From Pagrus major (taxonomy: Eukaryota; Chordata; Actinopteri; Spariformes; Sparidae), in NCBI RefSeq assembly GCF_040436345.1, contig NC_133238.1:37501-101500 (forward strand): a stretch of 64,000 bases of DNA, in the 5' to 3' direction. Shown in pieces: positions 9,744 through 20,454 of this stretch. The position numbers and the translations under genes are program-made. Position 1 is the stretch's first letter. The number at the start of each line of letters is the position of its first letter. The notes beneath the pieces are model-generated. The model was given only the letters and a program-made list of their open reading frames with translations. It made no database searches and was not told the DNA's origin.

Positions 9744-10367
9744 TTGGTAGACAACTTTGTTGAGTGGTCCGAAAAGAATCACCTGAGGCTGAATGTCAAC
9801 AAGATCAGAGAGATAGTGATTGACTTCAGGAGGAAGAAGATGCCTTCACAGCCACTACGGATCAGGGGGGAGGTGGCGGAAGAGGTGGACGACTACAAGT
9901 ACCTGGGAGTGGTGATCGACAACAAACTGGACTGGAAAACTAATACCGAGGCTATGTACAAGAAGGGGATCAGCAGACTCTATTTCCTGAGAAAGCTGAG
10001 CTCCTTCACCGTGTGCAGCAAGATGTTGGAGATCTTCTACCAGTCTGTTTTTGCCAGTGCCATTTTCTTTGCTGCTGTGTGTTGGGGCAGCAGCATCAGA
10101 GCCAGCAACACTAACAGACTTGATAAAATCATCAAGAAGGCTGGCTCTGTACTTGGTCTCAGGCTGGACTCTTTTGAGACCGTGGTGGAGAGGAGAACGC
10201 TGAAGAAACTTTTATCCATCATGGACAATGATCAGCACCCTCTCCATCACACAGTAGACAGACAGCGAAGTACCTTCTCTCACAGGCTGCTTCAGCTCCG
10301 CTGTCGAAGGGACAGATACAGGAAATCCTTCCTGCCACATGCCATCACACTGTACAATAACAGCTAA
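9744..10367 (+). pseudogene. LINE reverse transcriptase, C-terminal part
   Basis: This 207-residue frame covers the thumb and C-terminal region of a LINE RT: NHLRLNVNKIREIVIDFRRK, then YKYLGVVIDNKLDWKTNT, a LYFLRKLSSF block, YQSVFASAIFFAAVCWGSSI, and the ending RDRYRKSFLPHAITLYNNS. The catalytic palm lies upstream and is broken by stops (a TAG falls at about 9736). The frame itself is clean, so the insertion is not very old. It is not translated from its own promoter here. Confidence 0.8.
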
Positions 10368-10519
10368 AACTCTGGTCATAACATACAGTCTCTACGCACT
10401 TTATATGTTTGTACACTGTTCTGCACCTTATCTGTTCACTGCACCTTATATTTTATTTTGCACCACAATCAGTACTGCTTATTTACACGTCAATACTGTT
10501 TATTTATACATTTTTATAC

Positions 10520-10567
<48 letters not shown>

Positions 10568-10693
10568 TTTTAAATTACATTCTATATTGCTGTGTTAATA
10601 TGTCTAGGTTGTTCTTTTTATTTCATTGTGTTGTCATTGTCTCTGTGTAATGCTCCTGCTACACTTTAATTTCCCAGCTTGGGATCAATAAAG

Positions 10694-10695
10694 TA

Positions 10696-10762
<67 letters not shown>
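10694..10762. repeat. (ATCT)n microsatellite, LINE tail
   Basis: Seventeen or so ATCT units follow AATAAAGTAT at the LINE 3' end. Confidence 0.9.
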
Positions 10763-10763
<1 letters not shown>

Positions 10764-11034
10764 GCTCTCGGGGGAAGGTCCGGTCTGAGCACCAGCGTCT
10801 GCTTGAGATGGCAGAGGGTTGAATGGAGGAGGCGTGCCATAGGCTCCAAACGGGCGAGCCGTTGTCGCATGGTCACAAGACCATATACTGGTAATTACTA
10901 GTGGTAGTATTGTTAGTTGGTTTGTTCTTCATGTCAGACAAGGCATATTGCAACCACTGAACATAAGCTATGACTTAAAAATTCCTTTTTCTCTGTCTCT
11001 GTTTTTCTTTTCCCCCTCTCCTCCATGACACAGC

Positions 11035-11811
11035 TGTAAGAAAATCTGCGAGAGAGCGGGCCCGAATCCACTGTCCGGTACGGACGAGGCCCCTGGACGT
11101 CCTCCCAGGACCAAAGGTAAACATTGTCAGTTTTCAGTGATGACATCAACACGTCCGACTTCACAACTGCCTGATTGCGATGTGTGCTTTTCTCTTCCTG
11201 CAGTTCTGCGTCAGCGAAATGGCCATTTGACGACGAATGGGACGCTTTCCTAAAATAATTCCCCGTAACGGTCGGTGCCCTTGCGCCCTCTAAAGACGAC
11301 ATTGTCAGTGCCAGATTTGGAGATCAGCGGAGTTATTACCACAAGTGGAGGCGCATGCAATTGGAAAAGCGTGTGCTGCATGTCGCCAGTAGGCATCGGC
11401 TTTGTCTTTGTCAAACAGATACTGTATGCTGTCTGTGAAAAGCTGCTTAGTGTCTCACTAGGACTGCCTCTCTTTTTCCCATCGCCGGATGAAATGGAGG
11501 AGGGAGCGATGTGCTACCTTTTCTTCATCAAGGGCAGGCTCGGCACCAAGCTCTGCGTCGACTCCCAGACCTTCCCCTGCGAGTGTCACCCTGGCAAGGA
11601 CACCTTTGGAAGGCGCTTGAATCATTCGGGAAAGGCCTTCAATGTGAAGCCTGTGGTCACGCAGTTGAACTTTCCGGACGGACCCAAAGACACTGTCCTC
11701 TTCTTGGCCACGAGAGACATAGCCGTCAACGAGGAGCTGTGTTGGGACTACGGTGTCAGACGGTCGTCCTTCAAAGGCAAAGGCATGGACCTAGATTGGC
11801 TGGAAAACTAA
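11035..11811 (+). pseudogene. KMT5A-like SET-domain gene, degenerate, C-terminal exons
   Basis: The last 115 residues (to the TAA at 11809) are the C-terminal half of a SET domain: KLCVDSQT, GRRLNHS (the GRxxNHS cofactor motif), VLFLATRDIAVNEELCWDYG, and DLDWLEN. This order and the final tryptophan block are closest in memory to KMT5A (H4K20 monomethylase) and to KMT5A-like multicopy fish genes. Possible upstream exons are 11036-11115 (open, ends at AAAG|GTAAAC) and a frame from 11205 reading KWPFDDEWDAFLK, then a stop and KWRRMQLEKRV in the same frame. The N-terminal SET half with the GxG motif is not visible. A poly-A signal lies near 11932. Stops and a frameshift suggest a pseudogene. Confidence 0.6.
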
Positions 11812-12089
11812 AAAAAAGACTTGTGTTGGGATGATGTGAAGACTGCCTGTTATTGGCTTGTGTTGCATTGGTTCATTGCTGTTTAGTGTTAACTCATTTG
11901 TTGTTGTTGTTGTAGTTTAGCGTCATGTGGTAAATAAATGTTTTTGCTACAAAGGACAACACCTTGAAGTCTTGTTAACATAAGATTGACCTAGAAAGGG
12001 TTACAAAAAAGTGAAAACACAAAATAACTGTCTTCTCTTAAACTTGTTTATTGAAGAATCAAAGGGTTTAAACATTGAAAAGTTACTGC

Positions 12090-12545
12090 AGTAAAAAGTC
12101 ACGCATAAAATTATGCATGTGAAACATTTCTTAATGATATATGGGCTAATTGTAATCACCAGACATCAGGATGACCAATTTCATTGCCATATAAATAACT
12201 TCAACAAATATATATCAAAAAAATGAAGGACTACGTGAATAAATAAGTTATTGCTTTAGACAGTGAAGGAAAGGTGACATAGAATGCATTTTATTATACA
12301 GTACAAAAAAACAATGGCAATGTCCATGATAAAATACTAAAACACTGTCCTTCCGCTAACTATAGTCTTTGTGTTGAATTGATATCATTTCCATTTAATT
12401 TGAGGTTAAAGTGACTACTTTTTAATACTACTACTTTTTAATGGTTTGTAAGTGTAATTGCTTCTTTTGTCCACTAGATGGAGGCAAGTGACCACATATC
12501 ACAACAGTTTATCTGAGTTGTAGTCTAGGACTAAGCGTCTGTCTA
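12090..12545. repeat. Repeat A, copy 1 (uninterrupted)
   Basis: A ~450-bp segment (CATGTGAAACATTTCTTAAT through GTCCACTAGATGGAGGCAAG to TAGTCTAGGACTAAG) recurs in interrupted form between 12636 and 14880. No ORF. It serves as the empty-site reference for the insertions in copy 2. Confidence 0.75.
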
Positions 12546-12549
12546 GAGA

Positions 12550-12613
12550 GATAGATACTTTATTTATCCAGAGGGAAATTCAAGAAATGAGTCTGCCTGC
12601 CTGCCTGCCTGCC
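12550..12613 (-). mobile_element. LINE 3' tail remnant followed by (TGCC)n
   Basis: Read on the minus strand this is a LINE end of the GAATTTCCCTCTGGATAAAT type followed by AAAGTATCTATC. Next to it are five TGCC units (12591-12613). Too short to classify. Confidence 0.5.
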
Positions 12614-12705
12614 TACTGCAGGAAAAGGGCATACATAAAATGTGCACTGCATGTGAAACGTTCCATAATGATATATGGGATAATTGTATCACCAGACATG
12701 AGGAT

Positions 12706-13584
12706 TGTGAGAAGGAACACAATTACGGCTGAAGGTACAGCAAAGAATGATCCACAGGCAGGTTTGAGGTGGGTCACAGAGGTAGCTCTTTATTCATCCA
12801 TCTCAGCAAACAGCATAGACACATCAGAACCACATCACACAGGTTGTCAAAATGGCACCTATTTATAAGGTGTCACAGCTAATGACCCTGGAAGATTCCA
12901 TCCACCGGGATCCACTGCCTACCAACATGTTTAACCCCCTCATTTTTATTCCTGTATTTACACCACATCATCGGTAACCTTAACACGCACCCTCATTTAC
13001 CTCCACTAACAAAGAAAATACACATATCCACTTCATATTACATTTACTAAAATACAATACACACATCCACCACCCCCACACAATTTACACTTGGTTGCCC
13101 CCGGAACTATAAAAGCGGTGTCTGTTTCCTGGGGAAGCCTTCTGCCTGCACACCCTGAAGACAAAAGACTGGTGAATACACAATACACTTGACTTATTCA
13201 ATGCATACACTTATTGAGCAACACAATACACATTCTTAGCTTAGCTCCTTGTTTAAGCAATTAACACATTTAATATGCACATTTAACCATATGTTACTCT
13301 GCTCTAGGTGGAGCTGCGTGGCCCACACAGCACCCACCAGCAAACCCAAGACCCGACAAAGGACAATAAACATGGCGACCAACACTCGATAAATATGGTA
13401 AACATATCCATACAAATGCGCAAAAAAGCAATGTGTTAAAATGTATTTTGTAAATCTCCAATAAAGTGCTGTTGCTCCTCTTAAAGGGTCTGTGCAATTA
13501 TTAAAGTGCATATGTAGTCACACTCAATCCAAAGTGCGTGGTGCCATGTGTGCAAAGCCAGGTGATGATGTGCTCTTTGTCACA
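12706..13584 (-). mobile_element. Solo LTR
   Basis: The 879-bp block begins TGTGA and ends TCACA, and the related copy 1 lacks it. Flanks are AGGAT (12701-12705) and AGAAT (13585-13589), a probable 5-bp target duplication with one mismatch. On the minus strand a TATAAATA box (about 12860) is followed about 65 bases later by AATAAA (12789-12794), the order expected for U3-R-U5. A TATAAAAG also occurs on the plus strand (13108). No internal retroviral or retrotransposon genes remain. The superfamily cannot be told. Confidence 0.7.
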
Positions 13585-13710
13585 AGAATGAAGAAATTTA
13601 TTGCCATATAAGCAGCTACAAGAAAAACAAATAAATGGAGTAAATGAATAAACAAGTAAATGCTTAAGACAGAAAGGGGGGCAGGCGCCATGGAATGCAT
13701 TTCATTCTAC

Positions 13711-14616
13711 CAGAGACATGTCAAACAATTCCAAAAAGGGCCCTGTGGCTGCAGGTTATTCCTCCAACCAACCAAGACCACAGTCTGACCAATCAGCTGT
13801 CTGAAGACTGAGATCAGCTGATCAAATGAGTCAAGTCTATGGCTGTGTCCAAATTCAGGGGCTGCAGCCTTCAAGGACACGGCCTTTGCGGCCCACGAGG
13901 GCCGGGTCCTTCGGAGAGACCTTGAAGGCCACATCCACCGTTGTTAAATGGGACAGTCTAGCCTTCGGAGTATTTCCTGGTTGCGTCACCAGGTGTTCAT
14001 GCATTAAAGTCTGTTTTGGTTCAAATCTATCAAACGTGTACATTTATTTGTGTGTGTACAATGTGTCAAATCTGAATTGAATTATCAACATTACAAAATA
14101 AACATTAACCCATTGGTGAATAACAACTATGTTTACCATAGCATTACCAGCTTCACGTATTTTAACTGAAAGTTAAACTTTGGAGGTTTTATAGTCTTTT
14201 GAAGTTTAACATATCTGGCGTTGGATGTTCAAATGAGTAAAAACCGAGTATAAACCCATTACTTAAATTTAAATGTCATGTCTGCGCCACTTGATGTCGC
14301 CATTTTCTCTTGCTTCCTCTTCTGTTTCGGGACTGAGCAGCGGTGCGCAAAGGATCTTGGGATATGTGAGGCCGCGAAGGATAGTAGCGGTGCGTCCTCC
14401 TAAACGAGGGTGGGGAAGGCTGCATTTGTGGGCTGCATGTGGAGCAGCCTTCGAATTTGGACAGCCTTCGCGCAGCGTTGTGACGTAATTGGCCTTCAAA
14501 TGCGCCCTTCGTGGGCTGCAGCCCCTGAATTTGGACACAGCCTGTTGTGCTGCTGCTTGGTTGGAAAGAAAACCTTCAGCCACTCGGCCCTTTGTGGAAT
14601 AGTTTGGACATGCCTA
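13711..14616. mobile_element. Non-autonomous DNA element with long inverted ends (outer MITE)
   Basis: The left part 13711-13790 (CAGAGACATGTCAAACAATT, AAAAAGGGCCCTGTGGCTGC, CCAACCAACCAAG) is an inverted copy of the right part 14556-14616 (CTTGGTTGGAAAG, GGCCCTTTGTGGAATAGTTT, GGACATGCC). These ends are of a type I know from fish hAT-like MITEs. It carries an inner MITE at 13841-14542. Confidence 0.6.
13841..14542 (-). mobile_element. GC-rich MITE, copy 1
   Basis: Terminal inverted repeats are GGCTGTGTCCAAATTCAGGG plus GCTGCAGCC and the exact complement at the right end. The inside is related, in opposite orientation, to the copy at 14931-15286 but has about 280 extra bases (13990-14270, AT-rich). 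Open frames here are by-products of GC-rich repeat sequence. No clear target duplication was found. Confidence 0.8.
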
Positions 14617-14930
14617 CAAAACAAAAAACAAAGGAAATGTCCAAGATGAAACACAAACACTTTACTTCTGCTAACAATAGTCTTTGGGTTCCATTGGTTG
14701 CATTTCCATTTGACTTGAGGTCAAAATCACTGCTTTTTAATTGTGAGTGTAGGTCCAATGGTGGTTACTTAAGGTGGGTTCAATGGCTTGTTTTGTCCAC
14801 TAGATGGAGATAAGTGACCACAGATCACAACAGTTTCTGTGTTAAAGTCTAGGACCCACTCCTAAAGAAAAATGATACTCCTTGAACACCTAGAGCTTTG
14901 ACCTTTGACCCTGCCTGCGTGTCTGTCTGT

Positions 14931-15286
14931 GGCTGTGTCCAAATTCAGGGGCTGCAGCCCTCGAAGGGCGCATTTGAAGGCCAATTACATCACAATGCTG
15001 CGCGAAGGCTGTCAAAATTCAAAAGCTCCTTCAAATGCAGCCCACAAATGCAGCCTGCCCTTCCCTCTTTTTGGAGGACGCACCGCTACTATCCTTCACG
15101 GCCTGCTATATCCCAAGATCCTTTTTCGCACCGCTGCTTAGTCCCAAAACAGAAGAGGAAGCAAGAGAAAATGGCGACATCAAGTGGCGCAGACATGACC
15201 TTCAAGATCTCTCCGAAGGACCAGGCCTTCGTGGGCCGCAAAGGCCGCGTCCTTGAAGGATGCAGCCCCTGAATTTGGACACAGCC
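14931..15286 (+). mobile_element. GC-rich MITE, copy 2
   Basis: Same termini as copy 1 (GGCTGTGTCCAAATTCAGGG and complement), 356 bp. It sits in TGTC-rich sequence, so the target duplication cannot be judged. Its inner ends contain CCTTCGTGGGC/CCTTGAAGG blocks that extend the TIR. Confidence 0.8.
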
Positions 15287-15699
15287 TGTCTGGCTGTCTG
15301 CAAGTCTGTCTGTCTCTGTCTGCATGTCTGTCTTTGCCCCCTCCTGTGGCCACCCAGGGACACTGCACAGAGCGCCACACTTAGGATTTGGCTGTGGAAA
15401 AACACTATGGCCTGCAGCACATGTGATGCTCAAGATCTGAGGACACAGGCTGCAGCATATGCGATGCCTTAGCACATGTGATGCTCAAAGTGGGGAAAAT
15501 AATATACATAAATATAACGTAATTATGTAGTTTTATTAATAACAAATCAGTTCATTATAGGCTATATTCCAATTAAGGTGGGTGACCAGGATTACGGGTA
15601 GTCTCAAGGGTGGATGGAGAGTGCACCGCCTTCTCCTTCGGGAGGGGGCATCAATTTCCCCAAACCTAACCCTGCCTCCTGAAATCACTGCTTTAATTG

Positions 15700-16215
15700 A
15701 CTAAATTGGCTGGGTTAAACAGAACCTTACCAATGGGGAATTTGAAGCACTCTTTTCATTGAGCAATAACAAAAATATTATCAAACCAACTGATAAAGGT
15801 AGTGCAGTGGTTATTATGGATAGGGAACAATACCTGTGGAAAGGATATAGACAATTGCATGATAAAAAACGTATTATTCTAAATTGAAAAAGCCAATTTA
15901 TAGAGATACTATACCACTTATTGATAAGATTATTCAATCATTATATAGTAAAAAATGTATCAATAACAAACAAAAAACATATTCTGGGCCTAGAGCCTAG
16001 ACGCAGATTTTTTTAATATGCTGCCTAAAATCCACAAGGACCCTTCTAAGTGGAGCAAACCAAGGGAAATCCCTCCAGGGAGCCAAGCCCATTGTGTCTG
16101 ATTGCAGCAGTGAAACCTACTATACAGCTGAGTTCATTGATTTTCATCTTAATCCGCTCTCGACGAAGCACATGATAAGAGAAAAACCTAGAAAAACGCA
16201 AACACTCTTTTGGTA
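15700..16215 (+). pseudogene. PLE reverse transcriptase fragment
   Basis: Translation in shifting frames gives NNKNIIKPTDKGSAVVIMD near 15765, a short REQYLWKGYRQLHD block, and MLPKIHKDPSKWSKPREI near 16018, then remnants of a SDCSS..YxAEFID-type block. These are hallmark RT motifs of Penelope-like elements (IKPADKGSAVV and LPKIHK). Several stops and frameshifts show it is dead. No hammerhead or GIY-YIG domain is attached. 15490-15700 upstream has no recognisable content. Confidence 0.75.
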
Positions 16216-16407
16216 AAACACTTTGTAGAACACGACTGGTCTTCACTTACCACAACAGTATTACAGTGTAATCCAAGATGGTCCACAGCCCAGAGAAGGA
16301 AAATAGATACAATATAAATATTTACTTTAAAGGCATAAATATGGTTATTTTGTTAAGAAGCATCAATATGTTTTTGGATTAAATGCATTCATTTCATTAA
16401 GAGCCAC

Positions 16408-17443
16408 TTAAAGTAACACTAGGTAGTTTGGACTCATTACTACCCCCAGCTGGTTGAGAAGCGCAATTATCTGTTACCAGTGTCGTAAATACTGTTGCTG
16501 TATGAGCATCCCTGGGGAAAATGAATACATGTGAATTTGTTGACGGAGCGGGCGAATCACGAAATCGTCTGAAAAAATGAATGAATGAAATGAATGTGTT
16601 CAGTAACATCTGAAAATATAACTATGTTTTTGGGAGTTACCGAATACAATCGCAAGTTCACATTGTGTTTGGTGTAATAACTACAACCAACTCGGTACGA
16701 CAACAGTAAGTAGCCTGCTAACGTTACCGATAACAACAATAGCCTAACGTTACCTCCCGACCACACTGTTCAACAATTATGTTGATTATCTGCATGAACT
16801 AAGGAATCTGCAACTTTTCGAGACAAGATGTTCATAGTGTTTTAGTAAGTTAGTCATCGTTTACAGTTGCTACATGAAAACGTGCAAGCTATCAAAACGG
16901 ACAGCTTTAGATTATCTCCAGGCTTTATTACGGTTATAAACTGTGGACAAATAGTGCCCCAATGAACACCACATAACAACAAATCAACTCAAAGTAAAAG
17001 TCGGTAAGATAATAAATATGTATATATGTAATATATGACTTACAAATCCAGTAGCATCAAGGCTAGGCTAAGTCGCCATCAGTCTTGAAACCCATTTCTT
17101 CTTTCAGCTCCACCGAGTGTAAGCTAGTCCAGTATTTATCCGTGTCCGGGCTCTGTTCTATCACTTTCTCTTTTTCTTTTCTTCGCCTCCTCAGACAATA
17201 CCTTCTTGGCCTTTTTAGCTGGCTCGGCTATGGCGTTGGTTTACGAAAAAATCCAAGTAGCTGCTGGCTAAATCCACTGACGAATAAACCCGCTCTGGGA
17301 AGTTACACAGTGCGGTTTCTGCCGGCGCGACCCCCCTCAGGCTGCAGAGACGTCATCGTTCATCCTATTAACCGTTTTTCTACCACTTGACTGAGTTTAG
17401 AAACATTATTTTAAGGTCGAAAAACTACCTAGTGTTGCTTTAA
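16408..17443. mobile_element. TTAA-target DNA transposon, non-autonomous (~1.03 kb)
   Basis: Both ends are TTAA followed by AGYAACACTAGGTAGTTT in inverted orientation (16408-16429 and 17422-17443). TTAA duplication is used by piggyBac and Kolobok elements; the termini lack the usual piggyBac CCYT, so the family is open. No transposase frame is visible inside. Confidence 0.7.
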
Positions 17444-19114
17444 CACAGATTCGGCAATAATTTAATGGCAATGATTTAAAAATGCCTTTAAGAAATGTGA
17501 TGACGCTTCCCCTTTAAGGCACCCGTTGCCCGTGTTTACGCATGCTCCGGCCAGAGCTGAGCAGAGCTGAGATCGAAGGGGGGAGGGGAGAGAAGCAGAG
17601 AAATTAAGGAGTGAAATAGTTACAAAGACAGTTGGTTTAACGCCTGGAAAATAATACCCATCTACTTGGTGTTTCATGAGGACCATGTTTGAATAAGCCA
17701 CAGCGGTTTTGGTGAGTTTCAGCTCGTTTTATTGATGCTTCGTTGTACTGTTTGCACTTGAATGAGTGACTGGTCTAGCAAAGAGAGCTAGCCTTAGCTA
17801 AACTGTTTAGCGGCTAATAGTCTGCGGTTTATCGACCAAAGAGTTTTATTTCACGTAAAAAGATTACATCATTATGTACATTACATTATGATTTAAACTC
17901 GCTGTAAAAGGCTATTTCATTTGCATGGACAGAGTAATTTATTTTGTTTATGGCCTGCTGTACAGGTCAGGTTTTTTTGCTTGCTCCTGAATGAAGTTTG
18001 ACCAGAGAGACACTCTCCCTCGGTGCGGGAGACAGCACGTACGCACGCGACCGTGGGACACAAGATGGCGAACAAACCCACAGACTACGTTCCTTAAAGA
18101 CATCTTCATCTTCACCTTCATATTCATCGCTTCAATGAGGATTTGCCGGATGGATTACTGGTAAACTCGCTGCCAGAGAGGTAGGAGTGTTGTAGATATT
18201 TCTTTTGAACTGAACTGAGTTGGAACAATAACTGAACTGAACTTAAACTTATTGAACTTGAACTGAAGTGTTACATGTTTACATTCTGTTTCATAATTGT
18301 CAATATTGTAATTTAAGGTGTAATATTGTTTCACTTTATTTGGATTTAGATGCCTTTAAATGGTGAAAAGGTTTTTCTACTTATGGAATTAATAGAACAA
18401 TAAGGAAACCAAAATAGGTGCAACCTATTACCATAAATTGAGATAGTTAGTCACAGACCGGTCTAACATAACAAAATCTCTAATTTAAATCATCCTACCT
18501 GGATGAATTATTAAGGAAGAATATTTCTTATTTAGGAAAATAAACCTGAAAAAGGGAAAGTGAATACCAACCCTAACCCGTACCTGCAGGATACCTTAGA
18601 CACTGTCTGAACACTGTTATGTTTATTGTTCTTGTTGACTTTAAAGTACCGGCTTTAATTTTAAAGAACCTGGTCTCTGGTTTAATTTGAACCTGTCGCC
18701 CCACTCCATCAGAACCTAGAACTGGTCCAGTGGCTTTCAATGATTCTTGGGAATTTGGATAAAACAGGTTTTAATTTTGAAAATAAAAAGTTAGTTAAAT
18801 TACAAAATCTGAAGGTATATCATTATAGACCAAGGTCTTGGCTGTTCAGCAATGTACCGATGCAACCTCCTCATTTTGTAATTTTTTCATAAAATAGGCG
18901 TTTTTCCAGTTATTGTCAACGCTGTCAGACACAATAAAAAGCAAATTAATTTTTATTTATTTGGTCTAATATGTATTTAGAGCTTTTAAATCATTATCTG
19001 GCATTCTTAGTACACATGCTGTTAAATGTTGAATATTCAATTTTGTTCATTTTTTATACTGTTTCACGTGTAAAAGATCTAACATCATACGTTTACTTAC
19101 ATGTCATCAAATAT
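17444..19114. other. Unassigned stretch; GC-rich patch that could be a gene 5' end
   Basis: No long ORF. 17520-17720 and 17990-18190 are GC-rich compared with the surroundings. One piece ends GCCACAGCGGTTTTG|GTGAGT (about 17715), another carries ACAAGATGGCGAACAAACCC and ends GCCAGAGAG|GTAGGA (18182), both donor-like. A non-coding first exon or an LTR-like leader are both possible. The rest is AT-rich with nothing seen. Confidence 0.25.
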
Positions 19115-19290
19115 ATAAATCATCATAGTAAAAAATAAAGTCATTACCAGTAGGAATAATGTACAATGCATCACTGACATCATCTTAAACTGTCATCTAG
19201 TGTCCCCTACTCATAAAATAATACATTATATTCTTCTGTAAACTGTATATTAGACGTGAAGAACAGATAACAAATAACAATTGTGAGCAC

Positions 19291-20178
19291 TAGGGCTGAA
19301 CGATTTTAGGAAAAGATCTAATTGCGATTTTTCTGGCAGGTATTGCGATTTCGATTTGATTCACGATTTCCTTCAAATCAAGCTTCAGTGCAATATTCAC
19401 AATGTACAGTAACATTAAAACATTAAATGCTATTACTCTAATGCAAGGATGAAAACTAAAGTTAAAAATTGCTTCCAAATGTATTTATTAACAAGAAACA
19501 TGCATGGCTGATGGCTGCAGTTACCCTAACAGCCACAAAGGCCGTCGTGTCACTATTGAGTCTTATTTCTTGATCCTGCCCCAAGTTCCTTTAAATAAAA
19601 TACAAAACAATTCCCGGTGGCTGCTCTTATCATGCGGAGTTACTCTGGCAGAAGATGCTGTAATTGTAGTCTGTTTGCTACAGTGGGCCTGAGTATCATT
19701 TTCACCAGACTTTTTCGTCATGCACTCGTCATGCAAATGCCTGTGTTGATTTTTCAAGTGCCGGTATAAATTGGTTGTGTTTCCGCTGGATGTTGCAACT
19801 TTAGCACGACAGGTTTTGCACAGTACCTGTTTCTGGTGCACGTCTCAAACCCGAAATACTTCCAAATGACTAACGTGCTGTTTTTCTTCGGGATTAAATC
19901 CCCTAACTCCGCTTCTGGTCCAGCTGGAGCCATTTCAGAACACGTTAAGGAACAGGTTAATACTGATTGGTTAGCGTGACCTGTCCACGAGTAGCATGCC
20001 GCTTCTGATTGGTGAGCTTGGCAGGATGGTAGAGAGACGGCATGTATGTGTAAAATAGTTGACACAACAGATCCTGGGTCAGTCAGGAGCGCTGCAAAAA
20101 CCGCAGCTTTGGCGATCACATGATCGCGTTGTCTGAAATCGCAATTTCGATCAGAAAACGATAAATCGTTCAGCCCTA
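19291..20178 (-). mobile_element. hAT transposon, internally deleted (888 bp)
   Basis: The ends are TAGGGCTGAACGATTT and its inverted copy, flanked by a perfect 8-bp duplication GTGAGCAC (19283-19290 and 20179-20186), the hAT signature. The body keeps only the N-terminal BED-finger part of the transposase on the minus strand. Confidence 0.92.
19563..19933 (-). pseudogene. hAT transposase N-terminus with BED zinc finger, frameshifted
   Basis: From the ATG at 19933 the frame reads MAPAGPEAELGDLIPKKNST, then VIWKYFGFE; a frameshift near 19840 leads into VLCKTCRAKVATSSGNTTNL followed by YRHLKNQH. This is the BED finger (Cys-x2-Cys ... His-x4-5-His) of ZBED-type hAT transposases. The catalytic region is missing. 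Confidence 0.8.
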
Positions 20179-20454
20179 GTGAGCACTGTGGCAAACAGTC
20201 AATAAGAAACATGTTGAATTAGCAATAGGCTATCATTAATAAAAGTGCCCCTTAATAATCATCATAAGTAAAAAAGAAATCATTTCCAGTAGCAAGAAGA
20301 TAGAATTCCTCACTGACCTCATATTTAACTGTCATGTAGTGCCCCTCACTAATAAAATAATATAGATCATATTCTTCTGTAAACTAAACTGTATATTGGA
20401 CGTGAAGAACAGATAAATGAATAACTACGTCTTACAGTCTCTTTTCCATAAACT

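Larger units (their letters stand above)
9420..10762 (+). mobile_element. 5'-truncated LINE (L2/CR1/Rex1-like group) with ATCT tail
   Basis: The 3' half of a non-LTR element: RT fragments from about 9425 (SWITDYLTGRPQFVRLGS) and 9650 (FSDDSAVVGYI), the open RT C-terminus at 9744-10367, a 3' UTR with a TA run (10530-10563), and the end CCCAGCTTGGGATCAATAAA followed by an (ATCT)n array (10694-10762). Short-repeat tails of this form are typical of L2/CR1-group LINEs in fishes. A ~180-bp non-matching stretch at 9490-9640 breaks the RT. Confidence 0.8.
12636..14880. repeat. Repeat A, copy 2, split by three insertions
   Basis: Segments 12636-12705, 13585-13710 and 14617-14880 align in order with copy 1 (12120-12540). 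The gaps hold a solo LTR (12706-13584) and a MITE (13711-14616) which itself carries an inner MITE. Alignment to copy 1 defines the insertion points. Confidence 0.75.
19115..20425. repeat. Direct repeat pair flanking the hAT element
   Basis: About 160 bp at 19115-19275 (AATCATCATAGTAAAAAATA ... CTGTATATTAGACGTGAAGA) recurs at about 20246-20420 with roughly 85 percent identity. The hAT insertion (19291-20178) lies between them. Confidence 0.75.

Noticed and set aside
14269..15475. Cluster of overlapping frames on both strands with repeated SKFRGCSPRRAHLKA-like words
   Set aside because: They are GC-rich MITE ends read in several frames.
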